This document shows positions 22,832 through 29,340 of a DNA stretch of 29,340 bases, in pieces (within the stretch, counting starts at the first letter, position 1; each line of letters begins with the position of its first letter). Source of the DNA: Acidimicrobiaceae bacterium (GTDB lineage Bacteria; Actinomycetota; Acidimicrobiia; Acidimicrobiales; RAAP-2). The notes under the pieces were generated by a model. It was not told where the DNA came from, ran no database searches, and saw nothing but the letters and a program-made list of their open reading frames with translations. Both the position numbers and the translations under genes were made by a program. The stretch is taken from the NCBI GenBank assembly GCA_003164275.1, contig PLSY01000233.1, positions 14,632-43,971 of the forward strand, given 5' to 3'.

Positions 22832-25609
22832 CTACATAGAGATCAGTGAAGGTGAAGTCGCGTGCGTTTCCGCCCGTTGTAAGGCTGCCTTGAAGTCACC
22901 GATCCGGACAGGCTTCGTAAGGAACTCATCGATACCTGCTTCTAGGCACTCCCGCTGGTCCTCGGTCGTAGCACTGGCGGTGACGGCGATGATGTAGGGC
23001 TGTCGGAACGGCAGCGTCGCGGATCGAATTCTCCGGGCAGCATCGAGTCCGTTCAACTCCGGCATCTGGATGTCCATGAACACGGCGTCATAGGGGATGA
23101 CGGCCATGGCATGAACCGACTCCACTCCGTTGGCGGCCAGGTCAACCCGATGTCCCAGCTTCTCGAGGATGAGCCGTCCAACACGCTGATTGACGCTGTT
23201 GTCCTCGACGAGAAGGATCCTCATCGGCCTCGTCTGATTGGCCAGATCACGCGCCTCTAGACGATCACCGTGCAGCGGGCCTTCAGGCCACATGGCCACG
23301 ACGAGCGCGTCCCGAAGCCGATCGCTCATTATCGGTTTGGCAAGGACTGCGGAGAACAAGTCGGTCCGACACAGCTTCCACCGGGGAGCGCTAACCAGGA
23401 TGAGTGGTATCGGCCTGGCGGACCTGCTGCGCTCGAGGCTGATGGCCAGTTCCTCGCCGGTCATGTGCGGCATCTCCATATTGACCAATGCCACATCGAA
23501 ACGAGCGCCGGACTCGACAAGAGCCGTGGCCTCGAGACCACTCGCCGCTTCGGATATATCCATGCCCCACGCGTCGAGCTGTTTGCCGAGGACCCAGCGA
23601 CTTGTCTCGTTGTCGTCCACCACAAGTACGGACTGGCCCTTCAGCCTCGTACTCCGATTCGGAGATACGGCCGCCGACGAGGCCTGAACCGTATCCAACT
23701 CAATCGAAAAGCTGAACGTGCTGCCTTCTCCCACGACACTTTCCACGCTGAGGGACCCTCCCATGGCCTGAACGAGTCGATGGCTGATGGCCAAGCCAAG
23801 ACCAGTTCCCCCATGGAGACGGGTGGTCGACGAGTCAACCTGGCTGTAGGAGTCGAAGAGGATGCCCATCCGATCCGCGGGAATCCCGATTCCCGTATCG
23901 GTCACCGAGATCTTCAGCTGCTTCGCCCCAGCATCGCCGGTGGCGGGCTCGACGGTCAGGAGCACATGACCTTCGCTGGTGAACTTGACGGCGTTTCCGA
24001 CCAGATTGACCAGCACCTGACGTAGGCGGGTCACGTCTCCGAGGACTCGCAAAGGACAACGGCCGTCAAGATGGCCCAGAATCTCGATTCCCTTGGGGTT
24101 GACCGCCGCAGCGACGCCGAGCGTGGCCTCGACACACTCGCGCAGATCGAACGGATGTGATTCGAGGTCCAAATCCCCCGACTCGATCTTCGAGAAGTCG
24201 AGAATGTCGTTGATGATCGTGAGGAGGGCATCACCGCTGCTGCGGATGGTGTCGACGAAGCTGCGCTGATCGACGTCGAGGGACGTGTCCAGTAACAGTC
24301 CAGTCATCCCAATCACCCCGTTCATCGGGGTGCGTATCTCATGGCTCATGTTCGCCAGGAACGTCGACTTCTGCAGCGACGCGGCAACGGCGTCGTCGCG
24401 GGCGGACTGGAGAATCTCTTCGGCCCACACCCGCTCGCTGATATCGATCACCGACCCCGTCAGCCGGGGTGCCCCCTCGTCGTCGACGACCCGCTCACCG
24501 CACACCTCGAACCACCGGAGCTCGCCGTCATTGTCGCGCTCCTGTCGGTAGCTCTCCTTGAAGGGAGCGCCGGTACGCCGGCAGACTTCGATGGCGAGGG
24601 CCACCCGGTCATGGTCATCAGGATGGACGCGATCGATTTCAGTGGGCACGTCACCGGTGAACCTGGTCGGATCGACTCCGTAGAGTCGGAAAAGAGTATC
24701 GGACCAGGTCATGATCCCAGTCTCCACATCTATCTCCCACGATCCGATGTGCCCAACGACCTCGGCGGCGTGCAAGCGCCGCCGTTCATCAGCCAGGATT
24801 CGCTCGCTGACTCTGCGCTCGCTGATGTCCACAAAATGGGCGAGGATATGGTCAAGGCGACCGGCTTCGTCACACATAGCCACTGCGCTGAGTTCACAGT
24901 GGATCTCCTGGCCACTCGATGAGATGTAACGGCGCTCCTCGCGGAGGATGCGGTCGGTGGCGTCAGGCAGATCACCTGACGCCCACTTCTCACGAAGCGG
25001 ATGCCTAAACCGGGTACCGTCGTCTGGATGGCTGAGATCAGAAGTGGTCTTCGTGCATAGATCCTCAGCCGTATAACCGAGCAGGTCGCAGAGTGCCGGA
25101 TTGGGGCGAAGGAACCTGCCATCGAGCCCGATTTCGGCGATCCCGACAGGTGCGGCCTCGAAGGCCAGGCGGAAACGACCCTCGCTCGTCACCAATTGCC
25201 GGTGGGCGGCGGCGACCTGTCGGGCGACGGCCAGCCGAGTTCCAAGCTCGTCCAACGAGAACGGCTTGGCTATGCAGTCCTGGGCCCCCGCCTGCAGCAG
25301 AGTGGCAGCACCGGGCCCGTCGGGCCCTGCCGATAGGGTGACGACCGGGATCCAATCCGTATCGGGCACGGACTTTAGGCGGGACAGCACCTCACGGCCA
25401 TCGATGTCGGGGAGTCCGATGTCGAGGATGATCACATCGGGGCTATCTCTTAGGGCAGAGGCGATGGCATGTGCACCGGTCGATGCGCTCGAGACGATCC
25501 ACCCCATCTGCTCGAGAGCAAACCGTATGGCCAGGCGGAGCTCGTCGTCCTCTTCGACCACCAGGACGCTGCCGGAGGTCGGTTGAGAGGTTGGGACGTC
25601 TGAGGTCAT
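22832..25609 (-). CDS. Hybrid sensor histidine kinase REC-PAS-PAS-HisKA-HATPase-REC-REC
   Basis: About 925 residues, with no membrane segment, so cytoplasmic. Order, counting from the ATG at 25609: receiver 1 (14-126, Asp63 in IILDIGLP); two PAS domains (about 140-265 and 280-395), each ending in the PAC-like 'DISER'; HisKA with His423 ([15 protein letters not shown]); HATPase (N box [17 protein letters not shown]1 DTGIGIP, G2 GGTGLGL). Receiver 2 (660-775) has Asn710 at the acceptor position (ALVNMEMP). Receiver 3 (795-910) is intact with Asp846 (VFMDIQMP) and Lys898. It needs an Hpt partner; the REC-Hpt and Hpt-REC proteins in this window are candidates. A GTG at 25651 would add 14 residues, but GGA before the ATG and the family N-terminus favour 25609. 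Confidence 0.9.
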   Translation of the reverse strand: MTSDVPTSQPTSGSVLVVEEDDELRLAIRFALEQMGWIVSSASTGAHAIASALRDSPDVIILDIGLPDIDGREVLSRLKSVPDTDWIPVVTLSAGPDGPGAATLLQAGAQDCIAKPFSLDELGTRLAVARQVAAAHRQLVTSEGRFRLAFEAAPVGIAEIGLDGRFLRPNPALCDLLGYTAEDLCTKTTSDLSHPDDGTRFRHPLREKWASGDLPDATDRILREERRYISSSGQEIHCELSAVAMCDEAGRLDHILAHFVDISERRVSERILADERRRLHAAEVVGHIGSWEIDVETGIMTWSDTLFRLYGVDPTRFTGDVPTEIDRVHPDDHDRVALAIEVCRRTGAPFKESYRQERDNDGELRWFEVCGERVVDDEGAPRLTGSVIDISERVWAEEILQSARDDAVAASLQKSTFLANMSHEIRTPMNGVIGMTGLLLDTSLDVDQRSFVDTIRSSGDALLTIINDILDFSKIESGDLDLESHPFDLRECVEATLGVAAAVNPKGIEILGHLDGRCPLRVLGDVTRLRQVLVNLVGNAVKFTSEGHVLLTVEPATGDAGAKQLKISVTDTGIGIPADRMGILFDSYSQVDSSTTRLHGGTGLGLAISHRLVQAMGGSLSVESVVGEGSTFSFSIELDTVQASSAAVSPNRSTRLKGQSVLVVDDNETSRWVLGKQLDAWGMDISEAASGLEATALVESGARFDVALVNMEMPHMTGEELAISLERSRSARPIPLILVSAPRWKLCRTDLFSAVLAKPIMSDRLRDALVVAMWPEGPLHGDRLEARDLANQTRPMRILLVEDNSVNQRVGRLILEKLGHRVDLAANGVESVHAMAVIPYDAVFMDIQMPELNGLDAARRIRSATLPFRQPYIIAVTASATTEDQRECLEAGIDEFLTKPVRIGDFKAALQRAETHATSPSLISM

Positions 25610-25644
25610 GGATGTTCCATCGACGCCGCACTGTCTCCGCTGAA

Positions 25645-25664
25645 CCTGCACGTAGGGGTGCAGG
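25645..25664. promoter_or_regulatory. Perfect inverted repeat upstream of the hybrid kinase gene
   Basis: CCTGCAC and GTGCAGG, a perfect 7-bp dyad with a 6-base centre, lie about 36 bases upstream of the kinase ATG. It could be an operator or an RNA hairpin in the leader. The loop bases do not match the ANTAR-target pattern (A at 1, G at 4). Confidence 0.5.
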
Positions 25665-26195
25665 CCCTAATGTTCGGGAGAGCTCACACTCAAGGCCCCG
25701 TGGTCAGGGCCGGCGGAATTCTCTGACAGCCGCATTCGGTGTCGGTTTTTCATTTCCCTAACGACGAGCTTTTGGTCGGGCGTTGACTCGGCGTGCCGTG
25801 ACCGGACGCAGTCGGTGTTGGACCCCCATCGAGGGGCCAAACGCTTGCTCCCGCGCCTGCGGAACCCTGTCGGCTGACACCCGAATGGCTCCGACGACCT
25901 ACCTCCCTGATTCCGGTCGGCGGCACGCAACTTTCGCTGGCGCGGACCTGATCAGTCGTCCCATCCCGCTCAGATCCGAAGCGCCACCTTCTCGTAAGGG
26001 CTCGCTATGGCAAGTGAGCCATTATCCAGACATGCTCCAACCCCCAGTGGACGCACCGGCTCAACTCGAAGCCCACGACGTGAGGGGAACGCCACCCCAG
26101 TCCAGGACGGCCAGTAAATTCACCCGGCTCCGGCCCACTGGTGCAGACAGCGGTCGGAACCGGGACGGCGAGTAACGCGACCTCTGTTGAGATGG
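25665..26195. other. Spacer without a recognised gene
   Basis: About 530 bases between two minus-strand transcription units. The frames on both strands are Arg/Pro/Ser-rich and motif-free. It should contain the hybrid kinase promoter; no clear boxes were identified. Confidence 0.5.
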
Positions 26196-26447
26196 TCAGC
26201 CCGTCGATTCATCCGACCAGTAGGGAACTGGGTGGTTGCCACCAAGCTCCACATACCGCTCATTCAGGGCAAGGGCGATGACGTCATGGTCGTGGGTGCT
26301 CGGCTCCAACGCGTTGTAGAGGTAGGCCTCCACTTGCAGTGCGCTGCTCATGCCGCCCAGTTCGAAATAGCGCAGGAACAGTTCGCCCAAGGAGAGTCCA
26401 GAGCCGATGCGTGCCTGCTCCAATTCTGAGGTCGGCTGACTATTCAA
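26196..26447 (-). CDS. Small conserved-looking protein coupled to a stand-alone ANTAR gene
   Basis: About 83 residues: 'SELEQARIGSGLSLGELFLRYFELGGMSSALQVEAYLYNALEPSTHDHDVIALALNERYVELGGNHPVPY'. The frame is open further upstream, but that part is the shadow of the ANTAR gene. The likely start is TTG at 26447, with GGAG 7 bases upstream, overlapping the ANTAR stop by 8 bases. The protein has a helical, non-repetitive composition with normal hydrophobic spacing, unlike the chance frames nearby. I recall similar small hypothetical proteins in actinobacteria but cannot name a family. No function is assigned; the coupling suggests a partner of the ANTAR protein. Confidence 0.6.
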   Translation of the reverse strand: MNSQPTSELEQARIGSGLSLGELFLRYFELGGMSSALQVEAYLYNALEPSTHDHDVIALALNERYVELGGNHPVPYWSDESTG

Positions 26448-26709
26448 CGCGCATCTCCATGATTTCACTTCTCCCCAGCTCCTGACCCAGGGTGAAGATG
26501 ACCATTTCCTCTGCAGGCTGGCGGATGGGTCTATTGGTCCTTTGATAAAAAACCCGCAAGTAGGCGCAGCCTTCGCTGGCGCCCATTCCATCTCGCTTTA
26601 TGAGAATGCCTTGAGCGTGAGCGATGACTTCTCTGGAGCGAAGTGCTTCGGTTAGCCCCTCAAGGATTGCGCCAAACTCAGGAGCGGCAGATACAGGCAC
26701 TCGTCTCAT
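26440..26709 (-). CDS. Stand-alone ANTAR domain protein
   Basis: About 89 residues from the ATG at 26709 (MRRVPVSAAPEFGAILEGL). The ANTAR domain fills most of it: 'LTEALRSREVIAHAQGILIKRDGMGASEGCAYLRVFYQRTNRPIRQPAEEMV', compared with the usual 'L..AL.sR..I..A.GiLm.r.g.s.deAf..Lr..sq..nrklrdvA..lv'. There is no GAF sensor. Several positions depart from consensus (YLRVFYQRT, RQPAEEMV), so it may be diverging. Upstream in-frame starts exist (GTG 26787, ATG 26775) and none has a strong ribosome site, so the N-terminus is uncertain. It overlaps the following small gene by 8 bases. Expected role: RNA binding and antitermination, by family. Confidence 0.68.
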   Translation of the reverse strand: MRRVPVSAAPEFGAILEGLTEALRSREVIAHAQGILIKRDGMGASEGCAYLRVFYQRTNRPIRQPAEEMVIFTLGQELGRSEIMEMRVE

Positions 26710-26787
26710 ATGCTCGAGGCGCACCGCCCATGTACCGCCACGACCCGATCGTGGCCTGTTGGGAGGGCCGGTCATTCGGTCGATCAC

Positions 26788-27225
26788 GAGTCTCGCTTCC
26801 GATCAGATGCCATCGCATTCCAATCTCTGCCCGGCGAGGACACGGTGCTTGCCTCGCAAGCGAACCAAGGCATCCTCCGTTGCAATGCCCCGAGCGCAAT
26901 TGGCGATCGCTCCAGGCACAGCCGGGCTCCGACTCATCTGCACTCGCATCCGAGGCATCGATGTTCGAACCAAGCAATCAACATCTCGGCCAGGTGCCCC
27001 TGCTCGGGTTGACGGAATCGCCTACGGCGCGTCAAAGACAAGAAGAGATGGGAGCTCGAGGAAGGCAGTGAGATGCTCGACACGAGGTCGCGCCCTTCGG
27101 AGATCAATCCCTCACTGCTGAAGGTGAGCAGACCGTACCAGCCTCTCTGGACGCTGTCACATGTGCGCTTGAAACACAGCTGAACGGGTGAAATGCTGAA
27201 GCCAATGGCAAGAGATAGAGCGTAG
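26788..27225. other. Spacer between divergent ANTAR genes
   Basis: About 440 bases between the minus-strand ANTAR gene and the plus-strand GAF-ANTAR gene. No protein-like frame is seen. Characterised ANTAR targets are often leader RNAs of nearby genes, so this divergent region is a natural place to look for paired hexaloop hairpins; I could not identify a convincing pair by eye. Confidence 0.45.
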
Positions 27226-27975
27226 ATGGTCGAAGAAGAGGTCTCTAGTGCCGAATCAGACCTGGCCGCTGAACTGACAACCAACATCACTCAGATGATG
27301 AGGGCGCTCTATGCAGCGGGAAGTGTCGGCGACACATTTGCGCAGGTGGCCGAGCTGGCCGTGAACACCATCGATGGTTGTGACTTCGCCGGACTATTCA
27401 TGATTGATGGCGATCACGTCACAACGCCAGTATCAACCCACCCCATTGTGATTGAACTTGACGGGCTACAACATCGCACCGGCGAAGGTCCGTGCCTGGA
27501 CGCCATCACTCTGGGCTCATCCTTCTATGCCGATGACTTGTCCGAGGATGAGCGCTGGCCGATCTTTGGCCCAGCGGCAACGGCACTTGGAGTGCGGAGC
27601 CTGTATGGTCTTCCTCTCCTGTTCAACGGCACTCCGGGAGCCCTGAATCTCTACGCCCGATACCCTCAGGCATTCGGCGTGATCGATCGAGGCAAGGCAG
27701 TTCTCTTAGCCGCCATGGCTGATTTGGCTTTTTCTTCAGCTCAAACACACGAGAACGAAGAGCGTAGGAACACCACCCTCCACGCGGCGCTGGCTACTCG
27801 CGAGGTCATCGGACAGGCCCAGGGGATTTTGATGGAACGTGAACGAATCAACTCCGATGAGGCCTTCGACGTTCTGCGTCGAGCGTCTCAGCACCTCAAC
27901 GTGAAGCTCCGGGATGTCGCCCAAGAGCTGGTCGACACCGGCGAACGACCTGATACCGGCAGGCCCAGAGTCTGA
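27226..27975 (+). CDS. GAF and ANTAR domain regulator
   Basis: 249 residues: GAF domain at about 20-172 ('DTFAQVAELAVNTIDGCDFAGLFMIDGD...LQHRTGEGPCLDAITLGSSFYADDLSEDERWPIFGPAATALGVRSLYGLPLLFNGTPGALNLYARYPQAF') and a clean ANTAR domain at 184-236 ('HAALATREVIGQAQGILMERERINSDEAFDVLRRASQHLNVKLRDVAQELV'). The segment 'GEGPCLDAI...DDLSEDERWP' is typical of actinobacterial GAF-ANTAR proteins. It should act post-transcriptionally by RNA binding in response to a GAF ligand, both unknown. The start ATG at 27226 lacks a strong ribosome site. It diverges from the stand-alone ANTAR gene; the next gene downstream is the MerR regulator after a repeat-containing spacer. Confidence 0.9.
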   Translation: MVEEEVSSAESDLAAELTTNITQMMRALYAAGSVGDTFAQVAELAVNTIDGCDFAGLFMIDGDHVTTPVSTHPIVIELDGLQHRTGEGPCLDAITLGSSFYADDLSEDERWPIFGPAATALGVRSLYGLPLLFNGTPGALNLYARYPQAFGVIDRGKAVLLAAMADLAFSSAQTHENEERRNTTLHAALATREVIGQAQGILMERERINSDEAFDVLRRASQHLNVKLRDVAQELVDTGERPDTGRPRV

Positions 27976-28058
27976 TCCATCACCCAGTGGTTCCCGCAAT
28001 GGTCCACGGCCCCCGTTGCGTACAGGGACGTATCAAGGGGACCGACTCCGAACCAATC

Positions 28059-28115
28059 ATGAATATCGCGATTGCCGGCGGTGGCATAGCGGAAGCGAAC
28101 TGGCCCACCGGCTGA
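28059..28115 (+). pseudogene. Truncated start of a nucleotide-binding protein
   Basis: ATG at 28059 opens 18 codons, MNIAIAGGGIAEANWPTG, ending at a TGA inside the 8-bp repeat array. The beginning resembles the beta-strand and glycine-rich turn of a Rossmann FAD/NAD protein (typically 'MkIaIvGgGIaGl'). No continuation was found in other frames. It may be the remnant of a lost oxidoreductase gene; the short length makes this tentative. Confidence 0.3.
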
Positions 28116-28151
28116 CCGGCTGACCGGCTGACCGGCTGACCGGCTGACCGG
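28107..28151. repeat. 8-bp tandem repeat ACCGGCTG, five full copies and a partial
   Basis: Five exact ACCGGCTG units (28107-28146) are followed by ACCGG. They lie about 60 bases upstream of the MerR operator. Because 8 is not a multiple of 3, copy-number change would shift any frame crossing it, and it could also change spacing upstream of the MerR promoter. Confidence 0.92.
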
Positions 28152-28211
28152 AGTTGCTCATGGCGATCGGAAGTTTCGTCCGCTCTGAGCGAGAAATTCT
28201 GCTCGCGGCCC

Positions 28212-28242
28212 TTGACTTCGAGCGCTTGAGGTCTGCTTGGCT
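28212..28242 (+). promoter_or_regulatory. MerR-type promoter with dyad in a long spacer
   Basis: TTGACT (28212-28217) and TTGGCT (28237-28242) are 19 bases apart, the long spacing typical of MerR-controlled promoters. An imperfect 20-bp dyad (GACTTCGAGC / GCTTGAGGTC, 28214-28233, 16 of 20 positions symmetric) covers the spacer. The ATG lies 6 bases after the -10, suggesting a leaderless, self-controlled transcript. The -10 box itself is poor. Confidence 0.5.
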
Positions 28243-28248
28243 GTTGCC

Positions 28249-28689
28249 ATGACAGCTCTGACAATCCAAGACGCGGCCCGGCGCAGCGGGCTCAGTGAGC
28301 CGACGCTGCGCTACTACGAAGAGGTCGGGCTGATCGGTCCGATCGCCCGAGATCCGAGCAGCGGGCACCGCCGCTATCGCCAGGATGAAGTCGACACGCT
28401 GCAGGCACTGGCCTGCCTGCGCTCCATGGGCGTCGGGATCGAGGAGATGCGCACCTACCAGGCCAACCGCGAGCTCGGGCACGCCAAAGCCGGTGAGCAG
28501 CGCGATCTGCTGTTGCGGCACGCCCAGCGGGTCGAGGGCGAGATCGAGACGCTGCGCATCCACCTCGACTACCTGCGGGCGAAAGCGGCGCTCTGGGATG
28601 CCCGCGACCGGGCGGATACAGGAGCGGAAGCCGAGGCGAACGTGCAGGTACAGAATATGCTCCCCCGACTGGAGATGGTGCTGCGATGA
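28249..28689 (+). CDS. MerR-family transcriptional regulator
   Basis: 146 residues. The N-terminal winged helix is typical: 'LTIQDAARRSGLSEPTLRYYEEVGLIGPIARDPSSGHRRYRQDEVDTLQALACLRSMGVGIEEMRTY', followed by a long coiled-coil dimerisation helix ('RDLLLRHAQRVEGEIETLRIHLDYLRAKAALWDA'). There is no cysteine-based metal site, so it is of the small-molecule or unknown-signal kind. The ATG at 28249 is preferred over an in-frame TTG at 28237, because the latter falls in the -10 region. The stop overlaps the following extended SDR in ATGA, so the SDR is its likely target. This MerR-SDR pair is more GC-rich than the preceding kilobase. Confidence 0.9.
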   Translation: MTALTIQDAARRSGLSEPTLRYYEEVGLIGPIARDPSSGHRRYRQDEVDTLQALACLRSMGVGIEEMRTYQANRELGHAKAGEQRDLLLRHAQRVEGEIETLRIHLDYLRAKAALWDARDRADTGAEAEANVQVQNMLPRLEMVLR

Positions 28690-29340
28690 GTTCCAAGGTG
28701 TTGGTGACAGGCGGGTCCGGATATCTGGGCACGCGGCTGATCACAGCCCTGCTGCGTGACGGGCGTGACGTCCGCGCCACGGTGCGCTCGCTGGATGGAG
28801 AGGCTGGGGTGCGGTCAGCCGTGCGCCGCGGTGGTGTGGACGACACCGGCCTCGAACTGGCGGCGGCAGATCTGACCTCCGACGACGGCTGGCCGGCCGC
28901 GCTCGAGGGTGTGGTTGAAGTCCACCACGTCGCTTCGCCGATCCCGTCCGACCAGCCCAAGGACCCGGACGAGCTGATCGTCCCCGCCCGCCAGGGCACC
29001 GTGCGCGTGCTGAAGGCAGCCCGGGACGCCGGCGCGCGCAGGGTGGTGCTGACCTCCTCGTTCGCCGCCGTGGGTTACTCGCCGAAGGCAGTCCGCGACT
29101 ACACCGAGGAGGACTGGACCGACCCGGACACGCCAGGCCTGCCGCCCTACCCGCGCTCCAAAGCGATCGCCGAGCGTGCCGCCTGGGACTTCATCGAGAC
29201 CGAAGGAGGCGACACCCAGCTGGTGGTGGTGGTCAACCCGACCTTCATCGCCGGCCCGTCGCTGGTGCCGGCGCTGCGCTCGACGCTGACCTACTTCAAG
29301 GCGATCATCGAGGGCACGATGCCGGCACTGCCACGCCAGC
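28686..29340 (+). CDS. Extended SDR, NAD-dependent epimerase / aldehyde (dihydroflavonol-type) reductase, 3' end outside window
   Basis: About 218 residues are visible, running off the window without a stop. The N-terminal Rossmann motif TGGSGYLG is at 8-15, the catalytic Ser lies in LTSSFAAVG (about 123-125), and the YxxxK pair is Tyr155/Lys159 (PPYPRSKAIAE). 'NPTFIAGPSL' is the usual segment after the active site of the dihydroflavonol-reductase-like/aldehyde reductase group. It probably reduces an aldehyde or ketone using NADPH; the substrate is unknown. The ATG at 28686 overlaps the MerR stop by 4 bases (ATGA), so it is co-translated with its regulator. The remaining third of the protein, including most substrate-binding residues, is not in the window. 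Confidence 0.88.
   Translation, partial: MSSKVLVTGGSGYLGTRLITALLRDGRDVRATVRSLDGEAGVRSAVRRGGVDDTGLELAAADLTSDDGWPAALEGVVEVHHVASPIPSDQPKDPDELIVPARQGTVRVLKAARDAGARRVVLTSSFAAVGYSPKAVRDYTEEDWTDPDTPGLPPYPRSKAIAERAAWDFIETEGGDTQLVVVVNPTFIAGPSLVPALRSTLTYFKAIIEGTMPALPRQ

Noticed and set aside
26624..27121. 165-codon plus-strand frame between the ANTAR genes
   Set aside because: It overlaps the ANTAR gene on the other strand and gives a Ser/Arg-rich product without domain features.
28107..28151. The repeat array as a CRISPR or minisatellite coding repeat
   Set aside because: The units are 8 bp, contiguous and without spacers. The minus-strand frame across it (repeated QPVSRSAG) has no other support.

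Overview
The window looks like chromosomal DNA of a high-GC actinobacterium. The evidence is an S-(hydroxymethyl)mycothiol dehydrogenase next to its usual metallo-hydrolase partner (mycothiol is an actinobacterial thiol), several ANTAR and GAF-ANTAR proteins, a large MalT-like LuxR (LAL) regulator, crotonase/SDR acyl-CoA genes, and several regulator genes whose start codons lie 6-8 nt after a TANNNT-like -10 box, which suggests leaderless mRNAs. A soil or aquatic lineage such as Acidimicrobiia is possible, but the sequence does not settle this. No rRNA, tRNA, CRISPR, phage or insertion-sequence gene was recognised.

Layout. 1-2366 (+): the 3' end of a group II PLP decarboxylase, then mscR and an MBL-fold hydrolase overlapping by one base. 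2804-5887 (-): a catabolic-type cluster of SDR, two crotonases and a SnoaL-like protein. 6077-6862 (+): a YaaA-family protein. 6962-10619 (-): a LAL regulator and a GAF-ANTAR protein. 10916-11705 (-): an ArsR repressor overlapping an SRPBCC/AHSA1 gene, with an operator-like palindrome inside the promoter. 12234-12998 (+): a NarL-like regulator whose receiver lacks the phosphoacceptor Asp. 13318-17893 (-): a tightly overlapping operon of a multidomain Hpt/receiver/GGDEF-like protein, a membrane-anchored HEAT-repeat protein and a membrane GT2 polysaccharide synthase. 19026-21076: a DHA2 drug exporter diverging from a MarR repressor, with a palindrome inside the exporter promoter. 21584-25609: a REC-Hpt protein converging on a hybrid histidine kinase. 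26196-27975: a small ANTAR protein, a small partner protein and a second GAF-ANTAR protein. 28059-29340: a truncated nucleotide-binding start, an 8-bp tandem repeat, and a MerR regulator overlapping an extended SDR that leaves the window.

How the genes may work together (inference). The hybrid kinase, the REC-Hpt protein and the Hpt-REC-REC-GGDEF-REC protein hold all the parts of a multistep phosphorelay. The last of these is translationally coupled to a HEAT scaffold and a polysaccharide synthase. A phosphorelay that controls polysaccharide synthesis post-translationally, through a HEAT adaptor and a GGDEF domain that has lost its signature, is the most interesting candidate system here. The rest of the window is mostly regulator-target pairs (ArsR/SRPBCC, MarR/MFS, MerR/SDR) and ANTAR regulators, which in characterised members act on RNA by antitermination.

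Limits: domain calls are read from motifs by eye. Promoters and operators are pattern matches without experimental support. The stretches listed as having no convincing gene contain only reading frames that look like chance.
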